Source: Aphelocoma coerulescens (Eukaryota; Chordata; Aves; Passeriformes; Corvidae). From it: a stretch of 64,000 nucleotides of DNA. Within the stretch, counting starts at the first letter, position 1. Each line of letters opens with the position of its first letter. The stretch covers positions 109,710-173,709 of the forward strand of contig NW_027183614.1 of the NCBI RefSeq assembly GCF_041296385.1, given 5' to 3'. Position numbers and translations under genes: made by a program. This document shows positions 48,228-61,305 of this stretch, piece after piece. Under the pieces are notes generated by a model. It was not told the DNA's origin and ran no database searches. It saw only the letters and a list, made by a program, of their open reading frames with translations.

Positions 48228-50495
48228 TTGCTGTCTATGAAGTAGAGGAAAGAAGCTAGTGAGACGCACTTTCTTTCTCAACTCCATAGAGCGCATCCTT
48301 CTCTCAAGGTGGCAGAGTCCTTGGCGGAAGTGAAGCATCTGCAGCTGCAGTTCAGACTGAGAGATGTGCCAGGACAGGAAACATTTGCTGACCTTCCCTG
48401 TTCCCTGTGCAACATGATTCTCGCATCCCAGTCACTTTCACATACCTTCGGTATCCCTGAGTCCAAGCAGCTAAAGCTCACAGAGACAGAAGTGTCAGGA
48501 AGGAAAACGTTCCAAAAGCACCCCCTTCTCTTATCAGCATATAAATTGTGCACAACAGGCTGCGGCACCGAACCTTCCTTCTCAGATAGACATGCCATCA
48601 CACTTTTCACTCTTGCAGCTCGGTTGAAAAGCTCCAGCAGCTGCTCCCGCAATAGCAAAAGGTTCTAGAAGTGAAAGCCAGTTTGGGGCTGCACCTTCTC
48701 CTTGCCGCATGTAAGCCACACCAAACTCCCTGATGCACTCTGTCCTCCCCTTCTCAAAGGAGTAGACGGTGGCATCAGGACACACCTGTGTCCCAGCAGC
48801 TGGGTGCCCAGCCGGGAGCAGGAGCAGGGCTGGGGCTGCTCCCAAAGTTGCCCCGCCCCAATGCCAGAGCCGGACATATGCTGAGGGGGGGCTGGATCAG
48901 GCTTTATTGTCCAGCTGCATGCCAGGAGTGAGCACAAAATCTACCTGCATTCTCTGCAGCATGCCATCCTGGAGCAGAGCCATTGCCAAAGGAAGCCGTC
49001 AGCCCGTGCCAAGCCAGTGCCGGAGTGGGATCCTAGCAGCACCTGTGGAAGCCGGGAGAGAGGAGCCCACCTGGAGCAGGTTCGTGCAGGATTAATCATC
49101 CCGTGGCTTCCCACCAGGGTCCTGTTGCTTCCAAAAGGCCCCACAGTGTCACTGTGGCCCCTCGGTTCCACCAGGTTCCATAGCGTCACTGTGGTGCCCA
49201 GGGTTCCGTCAGCTTCGCCAGCATCCCCACGGTCTGCAGAGCTCCCCGAGCTTCTGTGGTGTCACAGTGGAGGCAGGGTTGCATCAGGTTCCATAGCATC
49301 AGCACGGTCTCCAGGGCTCCCAGAGGTTCTGTGGTGTCACAGTGGAGGCAGGGTTGCATCAGGTTCCATAGCATCACCACAGTCTCCAGGGCTCCCTGAG
49401 CTTCTGTGGTGTCACAGTGGAGGCAGGGTTGCATCAGGTTCCATAGCATCAGCACGGTCTCCAGGGCTCCCAGAGGTTCTGTGGTGTCACAGAGGAGGCA
49501 GGGTTGCATCAGGTTCCATAGCATCACCACGGTCTCCAGGGCTCCAAGAGCTTCTGTGGTGTCACAGAGGAGGCAGGGTTGCATCAGGTTCAATAGCATC
49601 AGCACGGTCTCCAGGGCTCCCCTGAGCTTCTGTGGTGGTGTCACAGAGGAGCCAGGCTTCCTTGTAGTTCCCCAGCATCACAAAGGCTCTCCTGGGAGCC
49701 ACGGGTCACAAAGCACCGTGGGCTCTGTGCAGCATTGCTGTGTCACAATGGCCGCTGGCTTCCACGAGCCCCCGCAGTGTCCCAGTGGGCCCCGTGGCTT
49801 TAGGAGTGGGTGGCTGGGAGTTGGTGCCAGCGGCTGGGGGAGCAGCAGCAGGGACTGTGTGTGGACAGTGCCATGGCCACTTGTGTGGCCACTGGTGTCT
49901 CTGTGCCAGGCACAGCCGTGGTGTGTAACACCGGCTCTGGGTCCTTTGGCTGTGCAGGTGGCAGTCACGGCCTGGAGCAGGGCTGCTCCCGGGGGACAGC
50001 CTGGGGCAGGAGGCTGCTGGAGATTCATTCCCCACACTCCTTGTCATGAGGTGCTCAGAGTGATTGGAAAGGCTGTTGGCAGCAGGCAGTTCTCTGGGTT
50101 CAAGCTGTGGAGCTGTCAGCGGGAATGCAAAGGCCAAGCTGCTGAGCCTTTTGTCCTGGTGCCTTTAGTGTGTGAGCAGTCCCTGGTGCCGTTGTCTTTG
50201 GATCCTGAGTGTGGGAGAGGCAAGGCTTAGGATGGTGCGTAGAGCTGAGAAGGAAAGTGCCGAGAGCAGCGTGTGTGCTGCTGCTTTGAGGGGTGCAGTT
50301 GAAGTTGTAGGCAGCAAGAGCTTTCTCAGCTGGCCCTTTTGTGAGCTCTGCTTTTGCCAGATGACTTCCATCTTACCCTCTTACCATCTTAGCCTCTCAT
50401 TTTTGCATATCCCAAACCCCCTTCCAAACATCCAGCAGCTGCTTGTAAAGAAGAAGTCCTAGAACAAAAAGCCAGTGCTGCCTTTCATAGCCCCT
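48228..50495 (+). repeat. Unit 23, 2268 bp, 5 nested copies, type B
   Basis: Nested array at 49248-49623. ATT at 49734-49736 and 1915 C, as in unit 19, 8770 bp upstream. Confidence 0.97.
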
Positions 50496-52610
50496 TTGCT
50501 GTCTATGAAGTAGAGGAAAGAAGCTAGTGAGACGCACTTTCTTTCTCAACTCCATAGAGCGCATCCTTCTCTCAAGGTGGCAGAGTCCTTGGCGGAAGTG
50601 AAGCATCTGCAGCTGCAGTTCAGACTGAGAGATGTGCCAGGACAGGAAACATTTGCTGACCTTCCCTGTTCCCTGTGCAACATGATTCTCGCATCCCAGT
50701 CACTTTCACATACCTTCGGTATCCCTGAGTCCAAGCAGCTAAAGCTCACAGAGACAGAAGTGTCAGGAAGGAAAACGTTCCAAAAGCACCCCCTTCTCTT
50801 ATCAGCATATAAATTGTGCACAACAGGCTGCGGCACCGAACCTTCCTTCTCAGATAGACATGCCATCACACTTTTCACTCTTGCAGCTCGGTTGAAAAGC
50901 TCCAGCAGCTGCTCCCGCAATAGCAAAAGGTTCTAGAAGTGAAAGCCAGTTTGGGGCTGCACCTTCTCCTTGCCGCATGTAAGCCACACCAAACTCCCTG
51001 ATGCACTCTGTCCTCCCCTTCTCAAAGGAGTAGACGGTGGCATCAGGACACACCTGTGTCCCAGCAGCTGGGTGCCCAGCCGGGAGCAGGAGCAGGGCTG
51101 GGGCTGCTCCCAAAGTTGCCCCGCCCCAATGCCAGAGCCGGACATATGCTGAGGGGGGGCTGGATCAGGCTTTATTGTCCAGCTGCATGCCAGGAGTGAG
51201 CACAAAATCTACCTGCATTCTCTGCAGCATGCCATCCTGGAGCAGAGCCATTGCCAAAGGAAGCCGTCAGCCCGTGCCAAGCCAGTGCCGGAGTGGGATC
51301 CTAGCAGCACCTGTGGAAGCCGGGAGAGAGGAGCCCACCTGGAGCAGGTTCGTGCAGGATTAATCATCCCGTGGCTTCCCACCAGGGTCCTGTTGCTTCC
51401 AAAAGGCCCCACAGTGTCACTGTGGCCCCTCGGTTCCACCAGGTTCCATAGCGTCACTGTGGTGCCCAGGGTTCCGTCAGCTTCGCCAGCATCCCCACGG
51501 TCTGCAGAGCTCCCCGAGCTTCTGTGGTGTCACAGTGGAGGCAGGGTTGCATCAGGTTCCATAGCATCAGCACGGTCTCCAGGGCTCCCAGAGGTTCTGT
51601 GGTGTCACAGTGGAGGCAGGGTTGCATCAGGTTCCATAGCATCACCACAGTCTCCAGGGCTCCCTGAGCTTCTGTGGTGTCACAGTGGAGGCAGGGTTGC
51701 ATCAGGTTCCATAGCATCACCACGGTCTCCAGGGCTCCCCTGAGCTTCTGTGGTGGTGTCACAGAGGAGCCAGGCTTCCTTGTAGTTCCCCAGCATCACA
51801 AAGGCTCTCCTGGGAGCCACGGGTCACAAAGCACCGTGGGCTCTGTGCAGCCCCGCTGTGTCACAATGGCCGCTGGCTTCCACGAGCCCCCGCAGTGTCC
51901 CAGTGGGCCCCGTGGCTTTAGGAGTGGGTGGCTGGGAGTTGGTGCCAGCGGCTGGGGGAGCAGCAGCAGGGACTGTGTGTGGACAGTGCCATGGCCACTT
52001 GTGTGGCCACTGGTGTCTCTGTGCCAGGCACAGCCGTGGTGTGTAACACCGGCTCTGGGTCCTTTGGCTGTGCAGGTGGCAGTCACAGCCTGGAGCAGGG
52101 CTGCTCCCGGGGGACAGCCTGGGGCAGGAGGCTGCTGGAGATTCATTCCCCACACTCCTTGTCATGAGGTGCTCAGAGTGATTGGAAAGGCTGTTGGCAG
52201 CAGGCAGTTCTCTGGGTTCAAGCTGTGGAGCTGTCAGCGGGAATGCAAAGGCCAAGCTGGTGAGCCTTTTGTCCTGGTGCCTTTAGTGTGTGAGCAGTCC
52301 CTGGTGCCGTTGTCTTTGGATCCTGAGTGTGGGAGAGGCAAGGCTTAGGATGGTGCGTAGAGCTGAGAAGGAAAGTGCCGAGAGCAGCGTGTGTGCTGCT
52401 GCTTTGAGGGGTGCAGTTGAAGTTGTAGGCAGCAAGAGCTTTCTCAGCTGGCCCTTTTGTGAGCTCTGCTTTTGCCAGATGACTTCCATCTTACCCTCTT
52501 ACCATCTTAGCCTCTCATTTTTGCATATCCCAAACCCCCTTCCAAACATCCAGCAGCTGCTTGTAAAGAAGTCCTAGAACAAAAAGCCAGTGCTGCCTTT
52601 CATAGCCCCT
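50496..52610 (+). repeat. Unit 24, 2115 bp, 3 nested copies, type C
   Basis: Nested array at 51516-51741. 1742 A and the GAA deletion, as in unit 20, 8770 bp upstream. Confidence 0.97.
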
Positions 52611-54803
52611 TTGCTGTCTATGAAGTAGAGGAAAGAAGCTAGTGAGACGCACTTTCTTTCTCAACTCCATAGAGCGCATCCTTCTCTCAAGGTGGCAGAG
52701 TCCTTGGCGGAAGTGAAGCATCTGCAGCTGCAGTTCAGACTGAGAGATGTGCCAGGACAGGAAACATTTGGTGACCTTCCCTGTTCCCTGTGCAACATGA
52801 TTCTCGCATCCCAGTCACTTTCACATACCTTCGGTATCCCTGAGTCCAAGCAGCTAAAGCTCACAGAGACAGAAGTGTCAGGAAGGAAAACGTTCCAAAA
52901 GCACCCCCTTCTCTTATCAGCATATAAATTGTGCACAACAGGCTGCGGCACCGAACCTTCCTTCTCAGATAGACATGCCATCACACTTTTCACTCTTGCA
53001 GCTCGGTTGAAAAGCTCCAGCAGCTGCTCCCGCAATAGCAAAAGGTTCTAGAAGTGAAAGCCAGTTTGGGGCTGCACCTTCTCCTTGCCGCATGTAAGCC
53101 ACACCAAACTCCCTGATGCACTCTGTCCTCCCCTTCTCAAAGGAGTAGACGGTGGCATCAGGACACACCTGTGTCCCAGCAGCTGGGTGCCCAGCCGGGA
53201 GCAGGAGCAGGGCTGGGGCTGCTCCCAAAGTTGCCCCGCCCCAATGCCAGAGCCGGACATATGCTGAGGGGGGGCTGGATCAGGCTTTATTGTCCAGCTG
53301 CATGCCAGGAGTGAGCACAAAATCTACCTGCATTCTCTGCAGCATGCCATCCTGGAGCAGAGCCATTGCCAAAGGAAGCCGTCAGCCCGTGCCAAGCCAG
53401 TGCCGGAGTGGGATCCTAGCAGCACCTGTGGAAGCCGGGAGAGAGGAGCCCACCTGGAGCAGGTTCGTGCAGGATTAATCATCCCGTGGCTTCCCACCAG
53501 GGTCCTGTTGCTTCCAAAAGGCCCCACAGTGTCACTGTGGCCCCTTGGTTCCACCAGGTTCCATAGCGTCACTGTGGTGCCCAGGGTTCCGTCAGCTTCG
53601 CCAGCATCCCCACGGTCTGCAGAGCTCCCCGAGCTTCTGTGGTGTCACAGTGGAGGCAGGGTTGCATCAGGTTCCATAGCATCAGCACGGTCTCCAGGGC
53701 TCCCAGAGGTTCTGTGGTGTCACAGTGGAGGCAGGGTTGCATCAGGTTCCATAGCATCACCACAGTCTCCAGGGCTCCCTGAGCTTCTGTGGTGTCACAG
53801 TGGAGGCAGGGTTGCATCAGGTTCCATAGCATCAGCACGGTCTCCAGGGCTCCCAGAGGTTCTGTGGTGTCACAGAGGAGGCAGGGTTGCATCAGGTTCA
53901 ATAGCATCAGCACGGTCTCCAGGGCTCCCCTGAGCTTCTGTGGTGGTGTCACAGAGGAGCCAGGCTTCCTTGTAGTTCCCCAGCATCACAAAGGCTCTCC
54001 TGGGAGCCACGGGTCACAAAGCACCGTGGGCTCTGTGCAGCATTGCTGTGTCACAATGGCCGCTGGCTTCCACGAGCCCCCGCAGTGTCCCAGTGGGCCC
54101 CGTGGCTTTAGGAGTGGGTGGCTGGGAGTTGGTGCCAGCGGCTGGGGGAGCAGCAGCAGGGACTGTGTGTGGACAGTGCCATGGCCACTTGTGTGGCCAC
54201 TGGTGTCTCTGTGCCAGGCACAGCCGTGGTGTGTAACACCGGCTCTGGGTCCTTTGGCTGTGCAGGTGGCAGTCACGGCCTGGAGCAGGGCTGCTCCCGG
54301 GGGACAGCCTGGGGCAGGAGGCTGCTGGAGATTCATTCCCCACACTCCTTGTCATGAGGTGCTCAGAGTGATTGGAAAGGCTGTTGGCAGCAGGCAGTTC
54401 TCTGGGTTCAAGCTGTGGAGCTGTCAGCGGGAATGCAAAGGCCAAGCTGCTGAGCCTTTTGTCCTGGTGCCTTTAGTGTGTGAGCAGTCCCTGGTGCCGT
54501 TGTCTTTGGATCCTGAGTGTGGGAGAGGCAAGGCTTAGGATGGTGCGTAGAGCTGAGAAGGAAAGTGCCGAGAGCAGCGTGTGTGCTGCTGCTTTGAGGG
54601 GTGCAGTTGAAGTTGTAGGCAGCAAGAGCTTTCTCAGCTGGCCCTTTTGTGAGCTCTGCTTTTGCCAGATGACTTCCATCTTACCCTCTTACCATCTTAG
54701 CCTCTCATTTTTGCATATCCCAAACCCCCTTCCAAACATCCAGCAGCTGCTTGTAAAGAAGAAGTCCTAGAACAAAAAGCCAGTGCTGCCTTTCATAGCC
54801 CCT
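52611..54803 (+). repeat. Unit 25, 2193 bp, chimeric D/B unit
   Basis: Nested array at 53631-53931 (4 copies). The left part is type D: 161 G, 936 T, four nested copies, and copy 4 starting GAGGTTC (G at 53859). The right part is type B: ATT at 54042-54044, 1569 G, 1915 C, 2151 C. It is the only 4-copy unit without 1569 A. D and B are identical between 53860 and 54041, so the switch lies in that 182 bp interval. Confidence 0.95.
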
Positions 54804-56918
54804 TTGCTGTCTATGAAGTAGAGGAAAGAAGCTAGTGAGACGCACTTTCTTTCTCAACTCCATAGAGCGCATCCTTCTCTCAAGGTGGCAGAGTCCTTGG
54901 CGGAAGTGAAGCATCTGCAGCTGCAGTTCAGACTGAGAGATGTGCCAGGACAGGAAACATTTGCTGACCTTCCCTGTTCCCTGTGCAACATGATTCTCGC
55001 ATCCCAGTCACTTTCACATACCTTCGGTATCCCTGAGTCCAAGCAGCTAAAGCTCACAGAGACAGAAGTGTCAGGAAGGAAAACGTTCCAAAAGCACCCC
55101 CTTCTCTTATCAGCATATAAATTGTGCACAACAGGCTGCGGCACCGAACCTTCCTTCTCAGATAGACATGCCATCACACTTTTCACTCTTGCAGCTCGGT
55201 TGAAAAGCTCCAGCAGCTGCTCCCGCAATAGCAAAAGGTTCTAGAAGTGAAAGCCAGTTTGGGGCTGCACCTTCTCCTTGCCGCATGTAAGCCACACCAA
55301 ACTCCCTGATGCACTCTGTCCTCCCCTTCTCAAAGGAGTAGACGGTGGCATCAGGACACACCTGTGTCCCAGCAGCTGGGTGCCCAGCCGGGAGCAGGAG
55401 CAGGGCTGGGGCTGCTCCCAAAGTTGCCCCGCCCCAATGCCAGAGCCGGACATATGCTGAGGGGGGGCTGGATCAGGCTTTATTGTCCAGCTGCATGCCA
55501 GGAGTGAGCACAAAATCTACCTGCATTCTCTGCAGCATGCCATCCTGGAGCAGAGCCATTGCCAAAGGAAGCCGTCAGCCCGTGCCAAGCCAGTGCCGGA
55601 GTGGGATCCTAGCAGCACCTGTGGAAGCCGGGAGAGAGGAGCCCACCTGGAGCAGGTTCGTGCAGGATTAATCATCCCGTGGCTTCCCACCAGGGTCCTG
55701 TTGCTTCCAAAAGGCCCCACAGTGTCACTGTGGCCCCTCGGTTCCACCAGGTTCCATAGCGTCACTGTGGTGCCCAGGGTTCCGTCAGCTTCGCCAGCAT
55801 CCCCACGGTCTGCAGAGCTCCCCGAGCTTCTGTGGTGTCACAGTGGAGGCAGGGTTGCATCAGGTTCCATAGCATCAGCACGGTCTCCAGGGCTCCCAGA
55901 GGTTCTGTGGTGTCACAGTGGAGGCAGGGTTGCATCAGGTTCCATAGCATCACCACAGTCTCCAGGGCTCCCTGAGCTTCTGTGGTGTCACAGTGGAGGC
56001 AGGGTTGCATCAGGTTCCATAGCATCACCACGGTCTCCAGGGCTCCCCTGAGCTTCTGTGGTGGTGTCACAGAGGAGCCAGGCTTCCTTGTAGTTCCCCA
56101 GCATCACAAAGGCTCTCCTGGGAGCCACGGGTCACAAAGCACCGTGGGCTCTGTGCAGCCCCGCTGTGTCACAATGGCCGCTGGCTTCCACGAGCCCCCG
56201 CAGTGTCCCAGTGGGCCCCGTGGCTTTAGGAGTGGGTGGCTGGGAGTTGGTGCCAGCGGCTGGGGGAGCAGCAGCAGGGACTGTGTGTGGACAGTGCCAT
56301 GGCCACTTGTGTGGCCACTGGTGTCTCTGTGCCAGGCACAGCCGTGGTGTGTAACACCGGCTCTGGGTCCTTTGGCTGTGCAGGTGGCAGTCACAGCCTG
56401 GAGCAGGGCTGCTCCCGGGGGACAGCCTGGGGCAGGAGGCTGCTGGAGATTCATTCCCCACACTCCTTGTCATGAGGTGCTCAGAGTGATTGGAAAGGCT
56501 GTTGGCAGCAGGCAGTTCTCTGGGTTCAAGCTGTGGAGCTGTCAGCGGGAATGCAAAGGCCAAGCTGGTGAGCCTTTTGTCCTGGTGCCTTTAGTGTGTG
56601 AGCAGTCCCTGGTGCCGTTGTCTTTGGATCCTGAGTGTGGGAGAGGCAAGGCTTAGGATGGTGCGTAGAGCTGAGAAGGAAAGTGCCGAGAGCAGCGTGT
56701 GTGCTGCTGCTTTGAGGGGTGCAGTTGAAGTTGTAGGCAGCAAGAGCTTTCTCAGCTGGCCCTTTTGTGAGCTCTGCTTTTGCCAGATGACTTCCATCTT
56801 ACCCTCTTACCATCTTAGCCTCTCATTTTTGCATATCCCAAACCCCCTTCCAAACATCCAGCAGCTGCTTGTAAAGAAGTCCTAGAACAAAAAGCCAGTG
56901 CTGCCTTTCATAGCCCCT
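54804..56918 (+). repeat. Unit 26, 2115 bp, 3 nested copies, type C
   Basis: Nested array at 55824-56049. 1742 A and the GAA deletion, matching units 20 and 24. It follows the D/B chimera directly, the position expected if the chimera's right half came from a B unit. Confidence 0.97.
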
Positions 56919-59111
56919 TTGCTGTCTATGAAGTAGAGGAAAGAAGCTAGTGAGACGCACTTTCTTTCTCAACTCCATAGAGCGCATCCTTCTCTCAAGG
57001 TGGCAGAGTCCTTGGCGGAAGTGAAGCATCTGCAGCTGCAGTTCAGACTGAGAGATGTGCCAGGACAGGAAACATTTGGTGACCTTCCCTGTTCCCTGTG
57101 CAACATGATTCTCGCATCCCAGTCACTTTCACATACCTTCGGTATCCCTGAGTCCAAGCAGCTAAAGCTCACAGAGACAGAAGTGTCAGGAAGGAAAACG
57201 TTCCAAAAGCACCCCCTTCTCTTATCAGCATATAAATTGTGCACAACAGGCTGCGGCACCGAACCTTCCTTCTCAGATAGACATGCCATCACACTTTTCA
57301 CTCTTGCAGCTCGGTTGAAAAGCTCCAGCAGCTGCTCCCGCAATAGCAAAAGGTTCTAGAAGTGAAAGCCAGTTTGGGGCTGCACCTTCTCCTTGCCGCA
57401 TGTAAGCCACACCAAACTCCCTGATGCACTCTGTCCTCCCCTTCTCAAAGGAGTAGACGGTGGCATCAGGACACACCTGTGTCCCAGCAGCTGGGTGCCC
57501 AGCCGGGAGCAGGAGCAGGGCTGGGGCTGCTCCCAAAGTTGCCCCGCCCCAATGCCAGAGCCGGACATATGCTGAGGGGGGGCTGGATCAGGCTTTATTG
57601 TCCAGCTGCATGCCAGGAGTGAGCACAAAATCTACCTGCATTCTCTGCAGCATGCCATCCTGGAGCAGAGCCATTGCCAAAGGAAGCCGTCAGCCCGTGC
57701 CAAGCCAGTGCCGGAGTGGGATCCTAGCAGCACCTGTGGAAGCCGGGAGAGAGGAGCCCACCTGGAGCAGGTTCGTGCAGGATTAATCATCCCGTGGCTT
57801 CCCACCAGGGTCCTGTTGCTTCCAAAAGGCCCCACAGTGTCACTGTGGCCCCTTGGTTCCACCAGGTTCCATAGCGTCACTGTGGTGCCCAGGGTTCCGT
57901 CAGCTTCGCCAGCATCCCCACGGTCTGCAGAGCTCCCCGAGCTTCTGTGGTGTCACAGTGGAGGCAGGGTTGCATCAGGTTCCATAGCATCAGCACGGTC
58001 TCCAGGGCTCCCAGAGGTTCTGTGGTGTCACAGTGGAGGCAGGGTTGCATCAGGTTCCATAGCATCACCACAGTCTCCAGGGCTCCCTGAGCTTCTGTGG
58101 TGTCACAGTGGAGGCAGGGTTGCATCAGGTTCCATAGCATCAGCACGGTCTCCAGGGCTCCCAGAGGTTCTGTGGTGTCACAGAGGAGGCAGGGTTGCAT
58201 CAGGTTCAATAGCATCAGCACGGTCTCCAGGGCTCCCCTGAGCTTCTGTGGTGGTGTCACAGAGGAGCCAGGCTTCCTTGTAGTTCCCCAGCATCACAAA
58301 GGCTCTCCTGGGAGCCACGGGTCACAAAGCACCGTGGGCTCTGTGCAGCCCCGCTGTGTCACAATGGCCGCTGGCTTCCACGAGCCCCCGCAGTGTCCCA
58401 GTGGGCCCCGTAGCTTTAGGAGTGGGTGGCTGGGAGTTGGTGCCAGCGGCTGGGGGAGCAGCAGCAGGGACTGTGTGTGGACAGTGCCATGGCCACTTGT
58501 GTGGCCACTGGTGTCTCTGTGCCAGGCACAGCCGTGGTGTGTAACACCGGCTCTGGGTCCTTTGGCTGTGCAGGTGGCAGTCACGGCCTGGAGCAGGGCT
58601 GCTCCCGGGGGACAGCCTGGGGCAGGAGGCTGCTGGAGATTCATTCCCCACACTCCTTGTCATGAGGTGCTCAGAGTGATTGGAAAGGCTGTTGGCAGCA
58701 GGCAGTTCTCTGGGTTCAAGCTGTGGAGCTGTCAGCGGGAATGCAAAGGCCAAGCTGGTGAGCCTTTTGTCCTGGTGCCTTTAGTGTGTGAGCAGTCCCT
58801 GGTGCCGTTGTCTTTGGATCCTGAGTGTGGGAGAGGCAAGGCTTAGGATGGTGCGTAGAGCTGAGAAGGAAAGTGCCGAGAGCAGCGTGTGTGCTGCTGC
58901 TTTGAGGGGTGCAGTTGAAGTTGTAGGCAGCAAGAGCTTTCTCAGCTGGCCCTTTTGTGAGCTCTGCTTTTGCCAGATGACTTCCATCTTACCTTCTTAC
59001 CATCTTAGCCTCTCATTTTTGCATATCCCAAACCCCCTTCCAAACATCCAGCAGCTGCTTGTAAAGAAGAAGTCCTAGAACAAAAAGCCAGTGCTGCCTT
59101 TCATAGCCCCT
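56919..59111 (+). repeat. Unit 27, 2193 bp, 4 nested copies, type D
   Basis: Nested array at 57939-58239. 161 G, 936 T, 1569 A, 2151 T and CAATAGC in the last nested copy: the unrecombined D haplotype, as in unit 21. Confidence 0.97.
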
Positions 59112-61305
59112 TTGCTGTCTATGAAGTAGAGGAAAGAAGCTAGTGAGACGCACTTTCTTTCTCAACTCCATAGAGCGCATCCTTCTCTCAAGGTGGCAGA
59201 GTCCTTGGCGGAAGTGAAGCATCTGCAGCTGCAGTTCAGACTGAGAGATGTGCCAGGACAGGAAACATTTGCTGACCTTCCCTGTTCCCTGTGCAACATG
59301 ATTCTCGCATCCCAGTCACTTTCACATACCTTCGGTATCCCTGAGTCCAAGCAGCTAAAGCTCACAGAGACAGAAGTGTCAGGAAGGAAAACGTTCCAAA
59401 AGCACCCCCTTCTCTTATCAGCATATAAATTGTGCACAACAGGCTGCGGCACCGAACCTTCCTTCTCAGATAGACATGCCATCACACTTTTCACTCTTGC
59501 AGCTCGGTTGAAAAGCTCCAGCAGCTGCTCCCGCAATAGCAAAAGGTTCTAGAAGTGAAAGCCAGTTTGGGGCTGCACCTTCTCCTTGCCGCATGTAAGC
59601 CACACCAAACTCCCTGATGCACTCTGTCCTCCCCTTCTCAAAGGAGTAGACGGTGGCATCAGGACACACCTGTGTCCCAGCAGCTGGGTGCCCAGCCGGG
59701 AGCAGGAGCAGGGCTGGGGCTGCTCCCAAAGTTGCCCCGCCCCAATGCCAGAGCCGGACATATGCTGAGGGGGGGGCTGGATCAGGCTTTATTGTCCAGC
59801 TGCATGCCAGGAGTGAGCACAAAATCTACCTGCATTCTCTGCAGCATGCCATCCTGGAGCAGAGCCATTGCCAAAGGAAGCCGTCAGCCCGTGCCAAGCC
59901 AGTGCCGGAGTGGGATCCTAGCAGCACCTGTGGAAGCCGGGAGAGAGGAGCCCACCTGGAGCAGGTTCGTGCAGGATTAATCATCCCGTGGCTTCCCACC
60001 AGGGTCCTGTTGCTTCCAAAAGGCCCCACAGTGTCACTGTGGCCCCTCGGTTCCACCAGGTTCCATAGCGTCACTGTGGTGCCCAGGGTTCCGTCAGCTT
60101 CGCCAGCATCCCCACGGTCTGCAGAGCTCCCCGAGCTTCTGTGGTGTCACAGTGGAGGCAGGGTTGCATCAGGTTCCATAGCATCAGCACGGTCTCCAGG
60201 GCTCCCAGAGGTTCTGTGGTGTCACAGTGGAGGCAGGGTTGCATCAGGTTCCATAGCATCACCACAGTCTCCAGGGCTCCCTGAGCTTCTGTGGTGTCAC
60301 AGTGGAGGCAGGGTTGCATCAGGTTCCATAGCATCAGCACGGTCTCCAGGGCTCCCAGAGGTTCTGTGGTGTCACAGAGGAGGCAGGGTTGCATCAGGTT
60401 CCATAGCATCAGCACGGTCTCCAGGGCTCCCCTGAGCTTCTGTGGTGGTGTCACAGAGGAGCCAGGCTTCCTTGTAGTTCCCCAGCATCACAAAGGCTCT
60501 CCTGGGAGCCACGGGTCACAAAGCACCGTGGGCTCTGTGCAGCCCCGCTGTGTCACAATGGCCGCTGGCTTCCACGAGCCCCCGCAGTGTCCCAGTGGGC
60601 CCCGTAGCTTTAGGAGTGGGTGGCTGGGAGTTGGTGCCAGCGGCTGGGGGAGCAGCAGCAGGGACTGTGTGTGGACAGTGCCATGGCCACTTGTGTGGCC
60701 ACTGGTGTCTCTGTGCCAGGCACAGCCGTGGTGTGTAACACCGGCTCTGGGTCCTTTGGCTGTGCAGGTGGCAGTCACGGCCTGGAGCAGGGCTGCTCCC
60801 GGGGGACAGCCTGGGGCAGGAGGCTGCTGGAGATTCATTCCCCACACTCCTTGTCATGAGGTGCTCAGAGTGATTGGAAAGGCTGTTGGCAGCAGGCAGT
60901 TCTCTGGGTTCAAGCTGTGGAGCTGTCAGCGGGAATGCAAAGGCCAAGCTGGTGAGCCTTTTGTCCTGGTGCCTTTAGTGTGTGAGCAGTCCCTGGTGCC
61001 GTTGTCTTTGGATCCTGAGTGTGGGAGAGGCAAGGCTTAGGATGGTGCGTAGAGCTGAGAAGGAAAGTGCCGAGAGCAGCGTGTGTGCTGCTGCTTTGAG
61101 GGGTGCAGTTGAAGTTGTAGGCAGCAAGAGCTTTCTCAGCTGGCCCTTTTGTGAGCTCTGCTTTTGCCAGATGACTTCCATCTTACCTTCTTACCATCTT
61201 AGCCTCTCATTTTTGCATATCCCAAACCCCCTTCCAAACATCCAGCAGCTGCTTGTAAAGAAGAAGTCCTAGAACAAAAAGCCAGTGCTGCCTTTCATAG
61301 CCCCT
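59112..61305 (+). repeat. Unit 28, 2194 bp, 4 nested copies, type A
   Basis: Nested array at 60133-60433. The 8-G run lies at 59769-59776. Markers as in units 18 and 22. Confidence 0.97.

Larger units (their letters stand above)
37264..54803 (+). repeat. Two copies of an 8770 bp four-unit higher-order repeat (ABCD)
   Basis: Units 18-21 (37264-46033) and 22-25 (46034-54803) have the same length series 2194, 2268, 2115, 2193 and the same diagnostic variants: 8 G in A, ATT in B, GAA loss in C, 936 T in D. They diverge only in the right part of the last unit, which is D in the first copy and D/B in the second. A further C D (54804-59111) and A B (59112-63573) follow. Confidence 0.92.
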
